A stretch of 64,000 bases of DNA from Oscillospiraceae bacterium (GTDB lineage Bacteria; Bacillota; Clostridia; Oscillospirales; Ruminococcaceae). The notes under the pieces were generated by a model. The model worked only from the letters and a program-made list of their open reading frames with translations. It did no database searches and was not told where the DNA came from. A program made the position numbers and the translations under genes. Numbering within the stretch: position 1 is the stretch's first letter; every line of letters starts with the position of its first letter. The DNA is taken from NCBI GenBank assembly GCA_025757845.1, contig CP107211.1:310001-374000 (forward strand), written 5' to 3'. Shown piece after piece: positions 34,044 to 43,273 of this stretch.

Positions 34044-34649
34044 ATGGCAAAGACGATCATTACTTTGGGACGTGAGTACTGCACGGGCGGCCGTTACATC
34101 GCTGAGGATGTGGCCAATGCACTGGGCATCAAGCTTTACGACAAGGAACTGATCACCATGGCAGCAAAGCATTCCGGCTTGTCGGAAGAAGCCGTTGCCG
34201 CCAGCGAAAAACGGCACACGCACAGCCTGCTGTACAGCCTGTACACCATGGGCAACGAGCTGCCGCTGGGCGATCAGGTGTTCATTCTGCAGAGCCGCAT
34301 CATCAAGCAGCTGGCCGAGGAAGGCCCCTGCGTGATCCTGGGCCGCTGTGGTGACTATGTGCTGCGGGAACGCCCGGACGTGCTGCGCGTGTTCGTGTAC
34401 GCCCCCAAGGAGTGGCGGCTGGAATACGCCAAGACCAACCCCCTGGTCAAGGCCAAGGACGCCAAGGGCATCAAGGAGGAAGTGGAAAAGACCGACCGCA
34501 ACCGCTCGGCCTACTACAACTACTACACCCAGAACCGCTGGGGCGATGCCCACAACTATGATCTGGCCATCAACGCCGCTCTGGGCCGCGAGACCTGCGT
34601 CAAGATGATCCTGGACGCAGCCGCCGCCAAGGAAAAGACCCTGGGCTGA
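34044..34649 (+). CDS. Cytidylate-kinase-like protein
   Basis: A 201-residue P-loop-type protein of the cytidylate-kinase-like family. TIITLGREYCTGGRYIAEDVA is the degenerate nucleotide-binding start, ILGRCGDYVLRE and EKTDRNRSAYYNYYT follow. Family members occur widely in gut Clostridia; their substrate is not known. GGGAGGAACAC precedes the start. It follows the C39-like gene by 22 bp. Confidence 0.85.
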   Translation: MAKTIITLGREYCTGGRYIAEDVANALGIKLYDKELITMAAKHSGLSEEAVAASEKRHTHSLLYSLYTMGNELPLGDQVFILQSRIIKQLAEEGPCVILGRCGDYVLRERPDVLRVFVYAPKEWRLEYAKTNPLVKAKDAKGIKEEVEKTDRNRSAYYNYYTQNRWGDAHNYDLAINAALGRETCVKMILDAAAAKEKTLG

Positions 34650-34920
34650 GTTCCCGGCCGGGGCAAAAATAAAACAACGATGAATCGTGGGTAGGGCGCG
34701 TGAGCGTTCTGCCCACGTTTCGGGCAACGGCGACGACCGCGGCCTGCGGCCGATGCAGGGAGGAGCTGTTGGGGCAGCGGCCGGCAAGACACGAGTACCG
34801 CCCAAGGTGCGAAGTGGATGCCGGGAGCCGCAACCCGGGTGTTCCTTCCGTCTCGTTGCCTCGCTTCCGCAGAATGATGCGGCAGCGATTTAAAAAAATC
34901 TACTGGTAAAAGGAGCAATC
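34650..34920. other. 271-bp gap with one hairpin
   Basis: No gene was recognised. CGTGGGTAG (34687 region) pairs with CTGCCCACG, a 9-bp stem with one wobble pair around 34685-34716. A GC-rich stretch follows. It could be a degraded intergenic repeat, but no second copy was seen in this window. AAAAGGAG for the next gene lies at the right end. Confidence 0.4.
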
Positions 34921-36318
34921 GTGGAAACAAAGCAACCCCAGACCCCTCCCGCCGAAGCGCGGGAAAACATCATGGGCACCATGGAGATCAACCCCCTGCT
35001 GATAAAGCTCAGTGTGCCCATGATGATCTCCATGCTGGTGCAGGCGCTGTACAACGTGGTGGACTCGGTGTTCGTGTCCCATGTCAGCGAGAACGCTCTC
35101 ACCGCCGTATCGCTGGCGTTCTCGCTGCAGAACGTGATGATCGCGGTGGGCGTGGGCACCGGTGTGGGCGTGAACGCCATGCTGAGCAAGAGCCTTGGCG
35201 AAAAGAACCAGCGCCGGGCCAATGCCACCGCCGAAAACGGCATCTTCCTGTCGCTGTGCAGCTTCGTGGTGTTCCTGGTCATCGGTCTGACCTGCATGAA
35301 GCCCTACTTCTATGCGCAGACCGGGGACGAGGCCATCGCCCGGCAGGGCATCCAGTACCTGTCGGTGTGCTGCATCTTCAGCCTGGGCCTGTTCACTCAG
35401 ACCATGGGCGAAAAGCTGCTGGCCGCCACCGGCCGCACCTACCTGAGCATGATCAGCCAGCTGACGGGTGCCGTGGTGAACATCATCCTGGACCCCATCT
35501 TCATCTTCGGCTATTGCGGCGAGGCCTTCAGCGGCACCACCGGTGCCGCCGTGGCCACCGTCATCGGCCAGTTCTGCGGAGCGGGCATGACCCTGTTCTT
35601 CAACCTGAACAAGAACCCGGACATTCAGATCGGATTCAAGGGCTTCCGGCCCAGTGCAAAGGCCATCGGCCGCATCTACGCGGTGGGCCTGCCCAGCATC
35701 GCCATGCAGTGCGTGGGCAGCGTGATGACCTTTGGCATGAACCTGATCCTGATGACCTTCTCGGCCACGGCGGTGGCGGTGTTCGGCGTGTACTTCAAGC
35801 TGCAGAGCTTCGTGTTCATGCCGGTGTTCGGCCTGAACAACGGCATGGTGCCCATCATCAGCTACAACTACGGTGCCCGCCGCCCCGACCGCGTCAAAAA
35901 GACCATCAAGCTGGCCGTGTGCTACGCCGAGGGCATCATGCTGATCGGTTTCTGCATCTTCCAGTTCTTCCCGGACAAGGTGCTGGGCATCTTTGCGGCC
36001 AGTGATGCCATGCTGGCCATCGGCATCCCGGCGCTGCGCATCATCTGCCCGCACTTTTTGCTGGCAGGCATCGGCATCGTGATGGGGTCGGTGTTCCAGG
36101 CACTGGGCAACGGCGTGTTCAGCCTGATCGTCTCCATGTGCCGCCAGCTGGTGGTGCTGCTGCCTGCCGCCTGGCTCCTGGCCCGGACCGGCAGCGTGAA
36201 CAACGTGTGGTGGGCCTTCCTGATCGCGGAAGTGGTCAGCCTGCTGCTGAGCCTTGCATTTTTTGCCCGCATCAACAAGACCGTCATTGCACCTCTGTAC
36301 GGCCCCGAAGAACCGTGA
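34921..36318 (+). CDS. MATE family multidrug exporter
   Basis: A 465-residue membrane transporter with about 12 helices in two similar halves (MISMLVQALYNVVDSVFVSHV in the first, LPSIAMQCVGSVMTFGMNLILM in the second). It exports cationic drugs using Na+ or H+. It starts with GTG, 8 nt after AAAAGGAG. It resembles the MepA/DinF group. Confidence 0.92.
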   Translation: METKQPQTPPAEARENIMGTMEINPLLIKLSVPMMISMLVQALYNVVDSVFVSHVSENALTAVSLAFSLQNVMIAVGVGTGVGVNAMLSKSLGEKNQRRANATAENGIFLSLCSFVVFLVIGLTCMKPYFYAQTGDEAIARQGIQYLSVCCIFSLGLFTQTMGEKLLAATGRTYLSMISQLTGAVVNIILDPIFIFGYCGEAFSGTTGAAVATVIGQFCGAGMTLFFNLNKNPDIQIGFKGFRPSAKAIGRIYAVGLPSIAMQCVGSVMTFGMNLILMTFSATAVAVFGVYFKLQSFVFMPVFGLNNGMVPIISYNYGARRPDRVKKTIKLAVCYAEGIMLIGFCIFQFFPDKVLGIFAASDAMLAIGIPALRIICPHFLLAGIGIVMGSVFQALGNGVFSLIVSMCRQLVVLLPAAWLLARTGSVNNVWWAFLIAEVVSLLLSLAFFARINKTVIAPLYGPEEP

Positions 36319-36358
36319 CCCCGGTGCAAAGCCTGTAACCGAAAGGAACGTGATCTCT

Positions 36359-37063
36359 ATGGTAAAAAAGCTGAAATGGAACCTGGTGCTCATGAGCGTG
36401 CTGTACCTGGGGCTGGGCATCTTTCTGGTCATGAAGCCCGGCACGGCCCTCAACATCGTATGCTATGCACTGGGCGGCGTGGTGCTGGCCTGCGCGGCCG
36501 TGCAGCTCATCCGCTACTTTGTGGTGGAGCGCGGCGTGTTCCAGAGCCAGCTCACCCTGATCTCCGGCCTGGTATGCCTGGCCCTGGGAGCTTTTTTGCT
36601 GCTGCGCAGCGATATCGTGGTAAGCATTTTGCCCATCGTGTTCGGCCTGTTCGTCATCTTTGACGCCATTGCCCGGGTACAGAACGCCTTGGACCTGCGC
36701 CGCTGCGGCTACGACAGCTGGAAGGGCTTCCTGCTGCTGCCGGTGCTCAGCGTGGTGCTGGGCGTGGTGCTGATCGTGAACCCCTTCGGTGCCATGGAGA
36801 CGCTGGTCATGGCCATTGGCGTCATCCTGATCGTAGAGGGGGCCATCAACCTGCTCAGTGCCCTGTATACGGTGCTGGCCCTGCGCCGCTTTGCCAAGCT
36901 CCACCCGGAGACCCAGTCCATGCTGGAGGATCTGACCGGGGAGGACCTGAACGGCGACGGCGTGGTGGCCCCCGACGTGACCCGCACCGATGCAGAGGCC
37001 ACCGCCGTGGAGCTGGACCATGTGGACGAAAGTGCCACGGTGGACCAGGAGGACCGGGAGTAA
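36359..37063 (+). CDS. HdeD/DUF308 family membrane protein
   Basis: A 234-residue protein with six hydrophobic helices in about residues 8-170 (VLYLGLGIFLVMKPG, GLVCLALGAFLLLRSD, VLSVVLGVVLIVNPFG repeats of the DUF308 type). A highly acidic cytoplasmic tail follows. AAAGGAAC precedes the ATG; a GTG 9 nt earlier is too close to it. It follows the MATE gene by 40 bp. Confidence 0.8.
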   Translation: MVKKLKWNLVLMSVLYLGLGIFLVMKPGTALNIVCYALGGVVLACAAVQLIRYFVVERGVFQSQLTLISGLVCLALGAFLLLRSDIVVSILPIVFGLFVIFDAIARVQNALDLRRCGYDSWKGFLLLPVLSVVLGVVLIVNPFGAMETLVMAIGVILIVEGAINLLSALYTVLALRRFAKLHPETQSMLEDLTGEDLNGDGVVAPDVTRTDAEATAVELDHVDESATVDQEDRE

Positions 37064-37077
37064 GGATGACGGCCTCG

Positions 37078-37264
37078 CCCTCTCCGTCACGGCTTACGCC
37101 GTGCCACCTCTCCCAAGGGGAGAGGCCTTGGCAAAGAGATGAAGTTTGCGTGGACTGCCAAGGGCTCCCACTTTGAGGAAAGACTTCCCCCGCGCCGGGG
37201 GAAGATGGCGCATAAGCGACAAAAGGGGGAATCTGGCAACGCCGTCAGGCGTTGACTGAGAGGG
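37078..37264. repeat. CCCTCTC-bracketed multi-hairpin repeat, copy B
   Basis: CCCTCTCCGTC (37078-37088) and GACTGAGAGGG (37254-37264) match the ends of copy A (24549). Hairpins are CGGC-TTAC-GCCG, CCTCTCC-CAA-GGGGAGAGG, CTTCCCCCG-CGC-CGGGGGAAG and AACGCC-GTCA-GGCGTT. Each corresponds to a hairpin of copy A but with different paired bases. It is 187 bp, 67 bp longer than copy A. Confidence 0.7.
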
Positions 37265-37322
37265 TGAGCACGCTGAACGGAAGCTATCATAAGCAAATAT
37301 ACAACAAGAAAAGGAACACATT

Positions 37323-38729
37323 ATGGAAAAGTACGACCTGATCATTGTGGGTGCGGGCCCTGCCGGCATCTTTACCGCTGTGGAGCTGCTGCGCCACGGC
37401 AGCAAAAAGAAGATGCTGCTGGTGGAAAAAGGCAAGCCCGTGGAAAAGCGCCACTGCCCCAAGGCGGAGGTTGGCCACTGCGTCAACTGCCGCCCCACCT
37501 GCGCCATCACCACCGGCTTTTCCGGTGCGGGCGCGTTCTCGGACGGCAAGCTGAGCCTTTCCTATGAGGTGGGCGGCGACCTGCCCACCCTCATCGGGGA
37601 GGAGTTTGCCCAGGAGCTGATCGACTACACCGATAAGATCTATCTGGAGTTCGGCGCAGACCCCCATGTGGAGGGCATCTACACCGGCGAGGATATCAAG
37701 GAGATCCGCAAAAATGCCATCCATGCCGGCCTGAAGCTGGTGGACTGCCCCATCCGTCATCTGGGCACCGAGAAGGCACAGGAGCTGTATCTGGCCATCC
37801 AGAATTATCTGGCCGACAACGGTGTGGAAATGCGCTTCAACACCGAGTGTGAGAACATCATTCTGGAAGAGGATGGCTGCAAGGGTGTGCTGCTGAAGGA
37901 TGGCGATGACCTGCTGCCCGTGTATGCGGACGAGGTGGTCATCGGCACCGGTCGGCGCGGCGCAGACTGGCTGGAAAAGCTCTGCGCCGAGCACCACATT
38001 GCCCACAAGCCCGGCACCGTGGACATCGGTGTGCGCGTGGAGTGCCGCAACGAGGTCATGGAAAAGGTGAACAAGGTGCTGTATGAGTCCAAGCTCATCG
38101 GCTACCCCAAGCCCTGGAAGAACAAGGTGCGCACCTTCTGCCAGAACCCCGGCGGCTTTGTGGCACAGGAAAACTACGACAATGACCTGGCCGTGGTCAA
38201 CGGCCACAGCTTCAAGGAAAAGAAGAGCCCGAACACCAACCTTGCCATTCTGGTGTCTCACAACTTCACCGAACCCTTCAACCAGCCCATCGCCTATGCT
38301 CAGAAGGTGGGCGAGCTGACCAACATGCTGGGTGCAGGCCACATCATGGTGCAGCGCTACGGCGACATTCTGGACGGCAAGCGCACCTGGCAGAAGGAGC
38401 TGGCCCAGTCCAACGTCAAGCCCACCTTGAAGGATGCTGTGGCCGGTGACATCACCGCCGCCATGCCCTACCGTGCCATGACCAACATCATCGAGTTCAT
38501 CAAGATGCTGGATATGGTGGTGCCCGGCTTTGCCGCCAACGAGACCCTGCTGTACAGCCCGGAGCTGAAGTTCTACTCCAACAAGGTCAAGATGGACGAG
38601 AACCTCGACACCAACATCAAGGGCCTGCACTGCCTGGGCGACTCCTCCGGCTGGACCCGCGGCCTGATGATGGCGTCCGTCATGGGCGTGCTCATGGGCC
38701 GGAAGCTGGCTGAAAAAGAAGGCTGCTGA
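37323..38729 (+). CDS. FAD-dependent dehydrogenase (COG2509 type)
   Basis: A 468-residue flavoprotein. VGAGPAGIFTAVELL binds FAD, a Cys pair CVNCRPTC follows, and GTGRRGADW and GLHCLGDSSGWTRGLM are the typical C-terminal blocks. Its reaction is not known; related proteins are annotated as NAD(P)/FAD-dependent oxidoreductases. AAAAGGAAC precedes the start and a strong terminator ends the gene. Confidence 0.85.
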   Translation: MEKYDLIIVGAGPAGIFTAVELLRHGSKKKMLLVEKGKPVEKRHCPKAEVGHCVNCRPTCAITTGFSGAGAFSDGKLSLSYEVGGDLPTLIGEEFAQELIDYTDKIYLEFGADPHVEGIYTGEDIKEIRKNAIHAGLKLVDCPIRHLGTEKAQELYLAIQNYLADNGVEMRFNTECENIILEEDGCKGVLLKDGDDLLPVYADEVVIGTGRRGADWLEKLCAEHHIAHKPGTVDIGVRVECRNEVMEKVNKVLYESKLIGYPKPWKNKVRTFCQNPGGFVAQENYDNDLAVVNGHSFKEKKSPNTNLAILVSHNFTEPFNQPIAYAQKVGELTNMLGAGHIMVQRYGDILDGKRTWQKELAQSNVKPTLKDAVAGDITAAMPYRAMTNIIEFIKMLDMVVPGFAANETLLYSPELKFYSNKVKMDENLDTNIKGLHCLGDSSGWTRGLMMASVMGVLMGRKLAEKEGC

Positions 38730-38752
38730 GCGGTATTCCGGAACATATAACA

Positions 38753-38790
38753 GAAAGCTCCCCGCCGGGTTCCCGGCGGGGAGCTTTCTT
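38753..38790 (+). terminator. Terminator after the FAD protein
   Basis: GAAAGCTCCCCGCCGGG (38753-38769) pairs with its complement (38772-38788), then TT. It is shared with the convergent esterase gene. Confidence 0.7.
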
Positions 38791-38840
38791 GTTCCTTCGG
38801 AACAGGAGGAATATGGTGAATGAAGTGGGGGATTTTGAGC

Positions 38841-39929
38841 TTACAGTGCTTTCAGTTCGGCGGCGATGGTCAGGCACAGCTCTTCGGACTGGACGATGGT
38901 GCCCAGCATATCCAAAAAGCCGTGGTCACAGCCGCAGTACCGGATGGAGCGTACCGGTACACCAAGGCTTGCCAGCCGCTTGGCGGCGTAGTCGCTGCCG
39001 ACACGCAGGTAGTCGTACTCAGCGGCCACGATGACCGTTTCCGGGAACTTCTTCAGCTGCTCATCGGTGGCAAAGACAGCCGACACCAGCGGGTCGTGTG
39101 AAGTGGTATGGCCCTGCAGATACAGGCTGTTGCTGCTGTCAGGATCCTTATCCACGCTGCTCTTGATGCGGTCGATGCGGCTGTAGGCCAGTTTCTTGTC
39201 CTCGTCAGCCACCTCGTAAGCATCGTAACTCCAGGTGTAGGCGGTCTGCTCATGGTAATCGGAACCGTCCCACGAAGGATAGATGCCCATGATCTTGCGG
39301 ATGATGCCCTTTTCGTCCTGCAGCACGCAGGCGTTAGTCAGGCTGCCGCCGGCGCTGTCACCGGCGACCATCAGCTTGGCAGGGTCGGCACCCAGTTCAG
39401 CGGCGTGTGCGTGCACCCACTGTACGGCGCCCCATGCATCTTCCACCGGAGCGGGGAAGGGGTTCTCGGGGGCCAGACGGTACTCCGGGAACACCACCAC
39501 GGCACCGGATTGCTCGGCAATGTACTGCATCTGTTTGCCGAACAGGTGAATGTCACCGGCCGTGAATCCACCGCCGTGCAGGTACACCAGCACCGGTGCG
39601 TTGGGCTGGATGTTGGCAATACGGTAGATGTAGATATCAATCTTGTGCCCGCCGATGGGGATCAGCTGTTCGGTGCAGTCCACAGGCGTTTCGATCAGGT
39701 CATAGGTCACCTTGTCCGGGCGGTAGCGCTCGCTGGAAAGGGTCCAGCCTGCCTTGGCGCGGTTGGCAAACATGGTGCGCTTTTTGATGATGATCTCCCG
39801 CAGGCGGGGATCCAGATGGGCAGGCTCCGCATCCGGCACCGGTTTGAACAGTACGGGGATCCCGTCCACCTCTTTGGTGAACTGGTTCTCATGGATCTTG
39901 GCGACAAGGGCCTTATCGTATAAACGCAT
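38841..39929 (-). CDS. Alpha/beta hydrolase, HSL-type esterase
   Basis: A 362-residue esterase. The oxyanion motif is HGGGF, the nucleophile GDSAGG, the acid Asp in AEYDYLRVG and the His in CDHGFLD. A helical N-terminal cap covers about 1-80. It follows the PTS gene by 38 bp in the same direction, which suggests it deacylates the sugar imported by that PTS. The substrate is not shown. Confidence 0.88.
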   Translation of the reverse strand: MRLYDKALVAKIHENQFTKEVDGIPVLFKPVPDAEPAHLDPRLREIIIKKRTMFANRAKAGWTLSSERYRPDKVTYDLIETPVDCTEQLIPIGGHKIDIYIYRIANIQPNAPVLVYLHGGGFTAGDIHLFGKQMQYIAEQSGAVVVFPEYRLAPENPFPAPVEDAWGAVQWVHAHAAELGADPAKLMVAGDSAGGSLTNACVLQDEKGIIRKIMGIYPSWDGSDYHEQTAYTWSYDAYEVADEDKKLAYSRIDRIKSSVDKDPDSSNSLYLQGHTTSHDPLVSAVFATDEQLKKFPETVIVAAEYDYLRVGSDYAAKRLASLGVPVRSIRYCGCDHGFLDMLGTIVQSEELCLTIAAELKAL

Positions 39930-39967
39930 GAAGCATCGTCCTTTCTGAAAAGCGGGAAGCAGTAAAC

Positions 39968-41404
39968 TTATTCCGCGGCATCCTGTGCGGCAACGGCAGT
40001 TTCCTCGTAGCAGGAATCATCGAAGCCGATCAGGTTGACGGTGATGAAGCTCATGATGAGCATAAAGCCGACCAGCAGCAGAGCATTGCGGAAGTTTGCA
40101 TAGTCCAGGTTGGGTCCGAGGTACAGCAGGATGTTGGTCAGGGAGTAGCCGCCGAAGGCGTAGCACTTCAGGTGCAGCAGACCGGCCAGCACAGCGGTGG
40201 ACAGAGCGGTGATCAGGTATGCGTAGTAGGGGCGGACCATCTTGTAGCAGATGCCGTAGGTGGTAGGCTCGGAGATACCGCCCAGCAGAGCGGACAGGCA
40301 GCAGGAGAATGCGGTCTGGCGCAGCAGGGACTTCTTGGTGCGCAGCATCACAGCCAGAGCAACGAAGCCCGGGGTGATGGTGCAGCAGAAGAACCAGATG
40401 TTGATCAGGTCATCGTAACCAACAGCGGCGAGGCTGGCGGTCGCAATGGGGATCAGGGCCAGATGGAAGCCCGGAGCGATCAGGCCGATGGTGGTGCTCA
40501 GCAGCACGATGACCGGCACGCCAGCCCACGGAGCCACGGAGCGGACAGCCTCAACAAAGGCGTAGATGTAGTTGGTCAGCAGGCCGCCCAGAGGGCCGGT
40601 GACGGTCAGGGTGATGACCGACATGAGCAGCAGCAGAGTAAAGGGCTTGACGAAGTGCCGTGCAGCTTCCGGGATGACCTTCTTGAGCCATTTATCCAGC
40701 AGGGACATGACGAACACGGAGAGGATGATTTGGATCACGGCGCCATTATAAGTGGTATGCAGGACCGGCAGGCCGAAGTAGTGGGTGAAGGAGCCGTCCG
40801 CACCAGCCACCCAGTCCGGGTACAGCAGGAAGCAGGCCAGAACCATGGCCAGAACCGGCTCGGTGCCGAACTTCTTGGCAGAGGTGTAAGCCACTAGGAC
40901 CGGCATGAAGTAGAACACGGTCTGCGACAGATTATACAGGATGGAGTAGGTGGAGCTGGTGGAAGCATCCACGTGCAACACCAGCGTCATGATGGTCAGC
41001 ACGGTGGCCAGCAGGCCGGATGCGATCAGTGCGGGAATGACCGGGCTCAGGCAGCCAGCCATCAGCAGCAGGAAGCTGGAGAAGATCTCGGAGGGGCGCT
41101 TTTTCCAGAAGGGAACGTCATCTGCCACAGCGCCGCCGCCGTTGCCGGTGATCTTTTCCACTTCCAGATACAGGTCCTCAATGATGGCGCCCACAATGAT
41201 CTGAAGTTCTGCCTTGGAAGAATCGATGCCGATGACACCGTGCAGTCTCTTCAGCCCATCCTTGTCCACCTTTTCCATGTCCACCGGGTTCACGCGCAGG
41301 CGTGTGGCGCAGTGGTTGATGCGGGCTACGTTCTCTTTGCCGCCCAGACATTTGACGATCTGTTCGGCAAGGGCCGGCATCTCAGCCTTGGTGATCTTTG
41401 CCAT
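39968..41404 (-). CDS. PTS enzyme IIBC, glucose/beta-glucoside family
   Basis: A 478-residue sugar transporter. The EIIB domain (about 1-90) has the phosphorylated Cys32 in NHCATRLRVNP. The EIIC domain (about 110-470) has about ten hydrophobic helices and the GGISEPTTYG motif. No EIIA domain is present, so a separate IIA must serve it. The start is at 41404 with AAGGAGGAT upstream. It is divergent from the RpiR gene. Confidence 0.92.
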   Translation of the reverse strand: MAKITKAEMPALAEQIVKCLGGKENVARINHCATRLRVNPVDMEKVDKDGLKRLHGVIGIDSSKAELQIIVGAIIEDLYLEVEKITGNGGGAVADDVPFWKKRPSEIFSSFLLLMAGCLSPVIPALIASGLLATVLTIMTLVLHVDASTSSTYSILYNLSQTVFYFMPVLVAYTSAKKFGTEPVLAMVLACFLLYPDWVAGADGSFTHYFGLPVLHTTYNGAVIQIILSVFVMSLLDKWLKKVIPEAARHFVKPFTLLLLMSVITLTVTGPLGGLLTNYIYAFVEAVRSVAPWAGVPVIVLLSTTIGLIAPGFHLALIPIATASLAAVGYDDLINIWFFCCTITPGFVALAVMLRTKKSLLRQTAFSCCLSALLGGISEPTTYGICYKMVRPYYAYLITALSTAVLAGLLHLKCYAFGGYSLTNILLYLGPNLDYANFRNALLLVGFMLIMSFITVNLIGFDDSCYEETAVAAQDAAE

Positions 41405-41471
41405 AAAATTTATCCTCCTTTTTGGGGTACATTCTTGCCGCTCATGCGGTGCGGCAGGTCTCATTGACTGC

Positions 41472-41500
41472 ATTATAACATGATGATTTTGTTTCGTAAA
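41472..41500 (-). promoter_or_regulatory. Promoter of the PTS-esterase operon
   Basis: Minus strand TTTACG (41495-41500), 17-bp spacer, TATAAT (41472-41477) with a TGT just upstream (extended -10). TTTCGTAA and its near-complement GTAACGAAA, 41-bp apart in the same gap, could bind the divergent RpiR. Confidence 0.6.
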
Positions 41501-41594
41501 GATAATTTTGCAAGAAAGTTCCTTTCGCCGTAACGAAAATTTTACAGAATGTTTGTTCAATGTGTACGAATAAATGGAAATGATGCTGAACAAA

Positions 41595-41623
41595 TTGCTT
41601 TTTGACATAAAAACTGCTACACT
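41595..41623 (+). promoter_or_regulatory. Promoter of the RpiR gene
   Basis: TTGCTT (41595-41600), 17-bp spacer, TACACT (41618-41623). Confidence 0.45.
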
Positions 41624-41673
41624 GGTTCCGAACAAAACGCAGGCATCGGGCCTGAAAGGACAGGAGGATGATT

Positions 41674-42531
41674 ATGGGCGAAACGCCGGGCAGTGTGGTC
41701 ACGCTGCTTTGCTCCGGGATGCACTTTTTCAATGCGGAAAAGCGGATCGCGGATTGTGTGCTGGAAGATACGGCCGGTGTGGCGGCAATGACATCGGCCG
41801 AACTGGCACGTTGCAGCTCCACCTCGGAAGCCACTGTGACCCGTTTTTGCAAAAAACTGGGGTTTGAGAATTATCGTGCTTTCCAGTTGGCGCTGGCGCG
41901 GGACGTGATGGAACGCCAGCCGCTGGAGATCTCCAACGAAGTGCAGCTGGACAATATCCCGCAGTCGCTGCAGAATATCCTTTCCAATAAGATCGATGAG
42001 ATGAGCGCCACCATCAACGGCATCAACCCGGAAAATCTGCAGCGTGTGCTGGAACTGCTGCAGAATGCGCAGCTGGTGCAGATCGCCGCGGTGGGCAACA
42101 CCATCCCGGTGGCGATGGATGCGGCCTTCAAGTTCAACCAGCTGGGGATGCGGTGCATCACCAGTGAGATCTCGGAGAAGAACTCGGCGTTCGCGCTCAC
42201 CCTTACACCGCAGGACGTGCTGTTGCTGATCTCCAACTCCGGCAAATCCCGGCGGCTGAACCAGATGGCCCAGACAGCGCGGGACAACGGTGTGCCAGTG
42301 GTGCTGATCACCTGCGACCGCAGCTCGCCGCTGGCGCAGCTGGCCGATCATCTGCTGATCTCCACCAACCGCGAGCAACTCATCACCACGACGGATTTTG
42401 CGCTCTCCCGCATTTCTGCCATTGTGATCATTGAGGTGCTGTACAATTTCCTGCTGGTGGGGCGGCCCGGCGCCAAGGGCTTCGTGAGCCGTCATGAGGG
42501 ACTGATGGCCCACGATAAGGACGTGCGCTGA
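41674..42531 (+). CDS. RpiR-type sugar-phosphate-responsive regulator
   Basis: A 285-residue regulator. The RpiR HTH is at about 30-75 (AELARCSSTSEATVTRFCKKLGFENYRAF) and the SIS sugar-phosphate domain at about 120-250 (AAVGNTIPVAMDAAFKFNQLG, LLISNSGKSRRLN). The start at 41674 was preferred because AGGAGG directly abuts the earlier ATG at 41668. It is divergent from, and likely controls, the PTS-esterase operon. Confidence 0.9.
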   Translation: MGETPGSVVTLLCSGMHFFNAEKRIADCVLEDTAGVAAMTSAELARCSSTSEATVTRFCKKLGFENYRAFQLALARDVMERQPLEISNEVQLDNIPQSLQNILSNKIDEMSATINGINPENLQRVLELLQNAQLVQIAAVGNTIPVAMDAAFKFNQLGMRCITSEISEKNSAFALTLTPQDVLLLISNSGKSRRLNQMAQTARDNGVPVVLITCDRSSPLAQLADHLLISTNREQLITTTDFALSRISAIVIIEVLYNFLLVGRPGAKGFVSRHEGLMAHDKDVR

Positions 42532-42543
42532 CACAGAACAAAA

Positions 42544-42578
42544 AAAGATCCCGGCACCGTAACAGTGCCGGGATCTTT
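42544..42578. terminator. Bidirectional terminator
   Basis: AAAGATCCCGGCAC, 7-nt loop, GTGCCGGGATCTTT between the convergent rpiR and cyclophilin genes; T-runs on both strands. Confidence 0.8.
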
Positions 42579-42591
42579 CTGTTTATAAGGC

Positions 42592-43068
42592 TCAGCCCTC
42601 GATGAGCTCCACGGTCTTCATCTTGACCGGGGTGGTGGGCTTGTCGTTCCAGTCGGTGCGCACAGCGGCGATCTTGTCCACGACATCCATGCCGGCCACG
42701 ACCTTGCCAAAGGCGGCATACTGGCCGTCCAGGTGGGGTGCGTCCTTGTGCATGATGAAGAACTGGCTGCCTGCGCTGTTGGGGTTCATGCTGCGGGCCA
42801 TGCTGATGACACCACGGGTGTGCTTGAGCGGGTTGTTCACGCCGTTAGCAGCAAACTCACCCTTGATGTTCCAGCCCGGGCCGCCGGTGCCGGTGCCCAG
42901 CGGGCAGCCGCCCTGGATCATAAAGCCGGGGATCACGCGGTGGAAGGTCAGGCCGTTGTAAAAGCCCTCACTGACCAGCTTTTTGAAATTCTCACAGGTG
43001 ATGGGGGCAACTTCCTCGTTCAGCTCGATGTCGATGATGCCGCCGTCTTCCATAGTAATGCGAACCAT
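42592..43068 (-). CDS. Cyclophilin-type peptidyl-prolyl isomerase
   Basis: A 158-residue cytoplasmic proline isomerase. FHRVIPGFMIQGGCP, ISMARSMNPNSAGSQFFIM and AFGKVVAGMDVVD are the core. The start MVRITM has AAAGGAG upstream. It is monocistronic. Confidence 0.94.
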   Translation of the reverse strand: MVRITMEDGGIIDIELNEEVAPITCENFKKLVSEGFYNGLTFHRVIPGFMIQGGCPLGTGTGGPGWNIKGEFAANGVNNPLKHTRGVISMARSMNPNSAGSQFFIMHKDAPHLDGQYAAFGKVVAGMDVVDKIAAVRTDWNDKPTTPVKMKTVELIEG

Positions 43069-43145
43069 AACGCTACAATACTCCTTTTGTGTTGACCCCG
43101 CAGCGGGGGTGTGTGCGGCAGAGATGTCTGCCGGATATCCCTTAT

Positions 43146-43173
43146 AGTATACCATAGCTTTTGCCTGTTGCAA
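43146..43173 (-). promoter_or_regulatory. Promoter of the cyclophilin gene
   Basis: Minus strand TTGCAA (43168-43173), 16-bp spacer, TATACT (43146-43151). Confidence 0.55.
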
Positions 43174-43273
43174 CGGCGCAGATGCAACGTTTTTGTGAAT
43201 TATCTGTCAGATGAGGGGAAAAATGTGCGCAGCAACCGGGCTTTTGTGCTAAAATCGTGCCACAGAAAAATAA

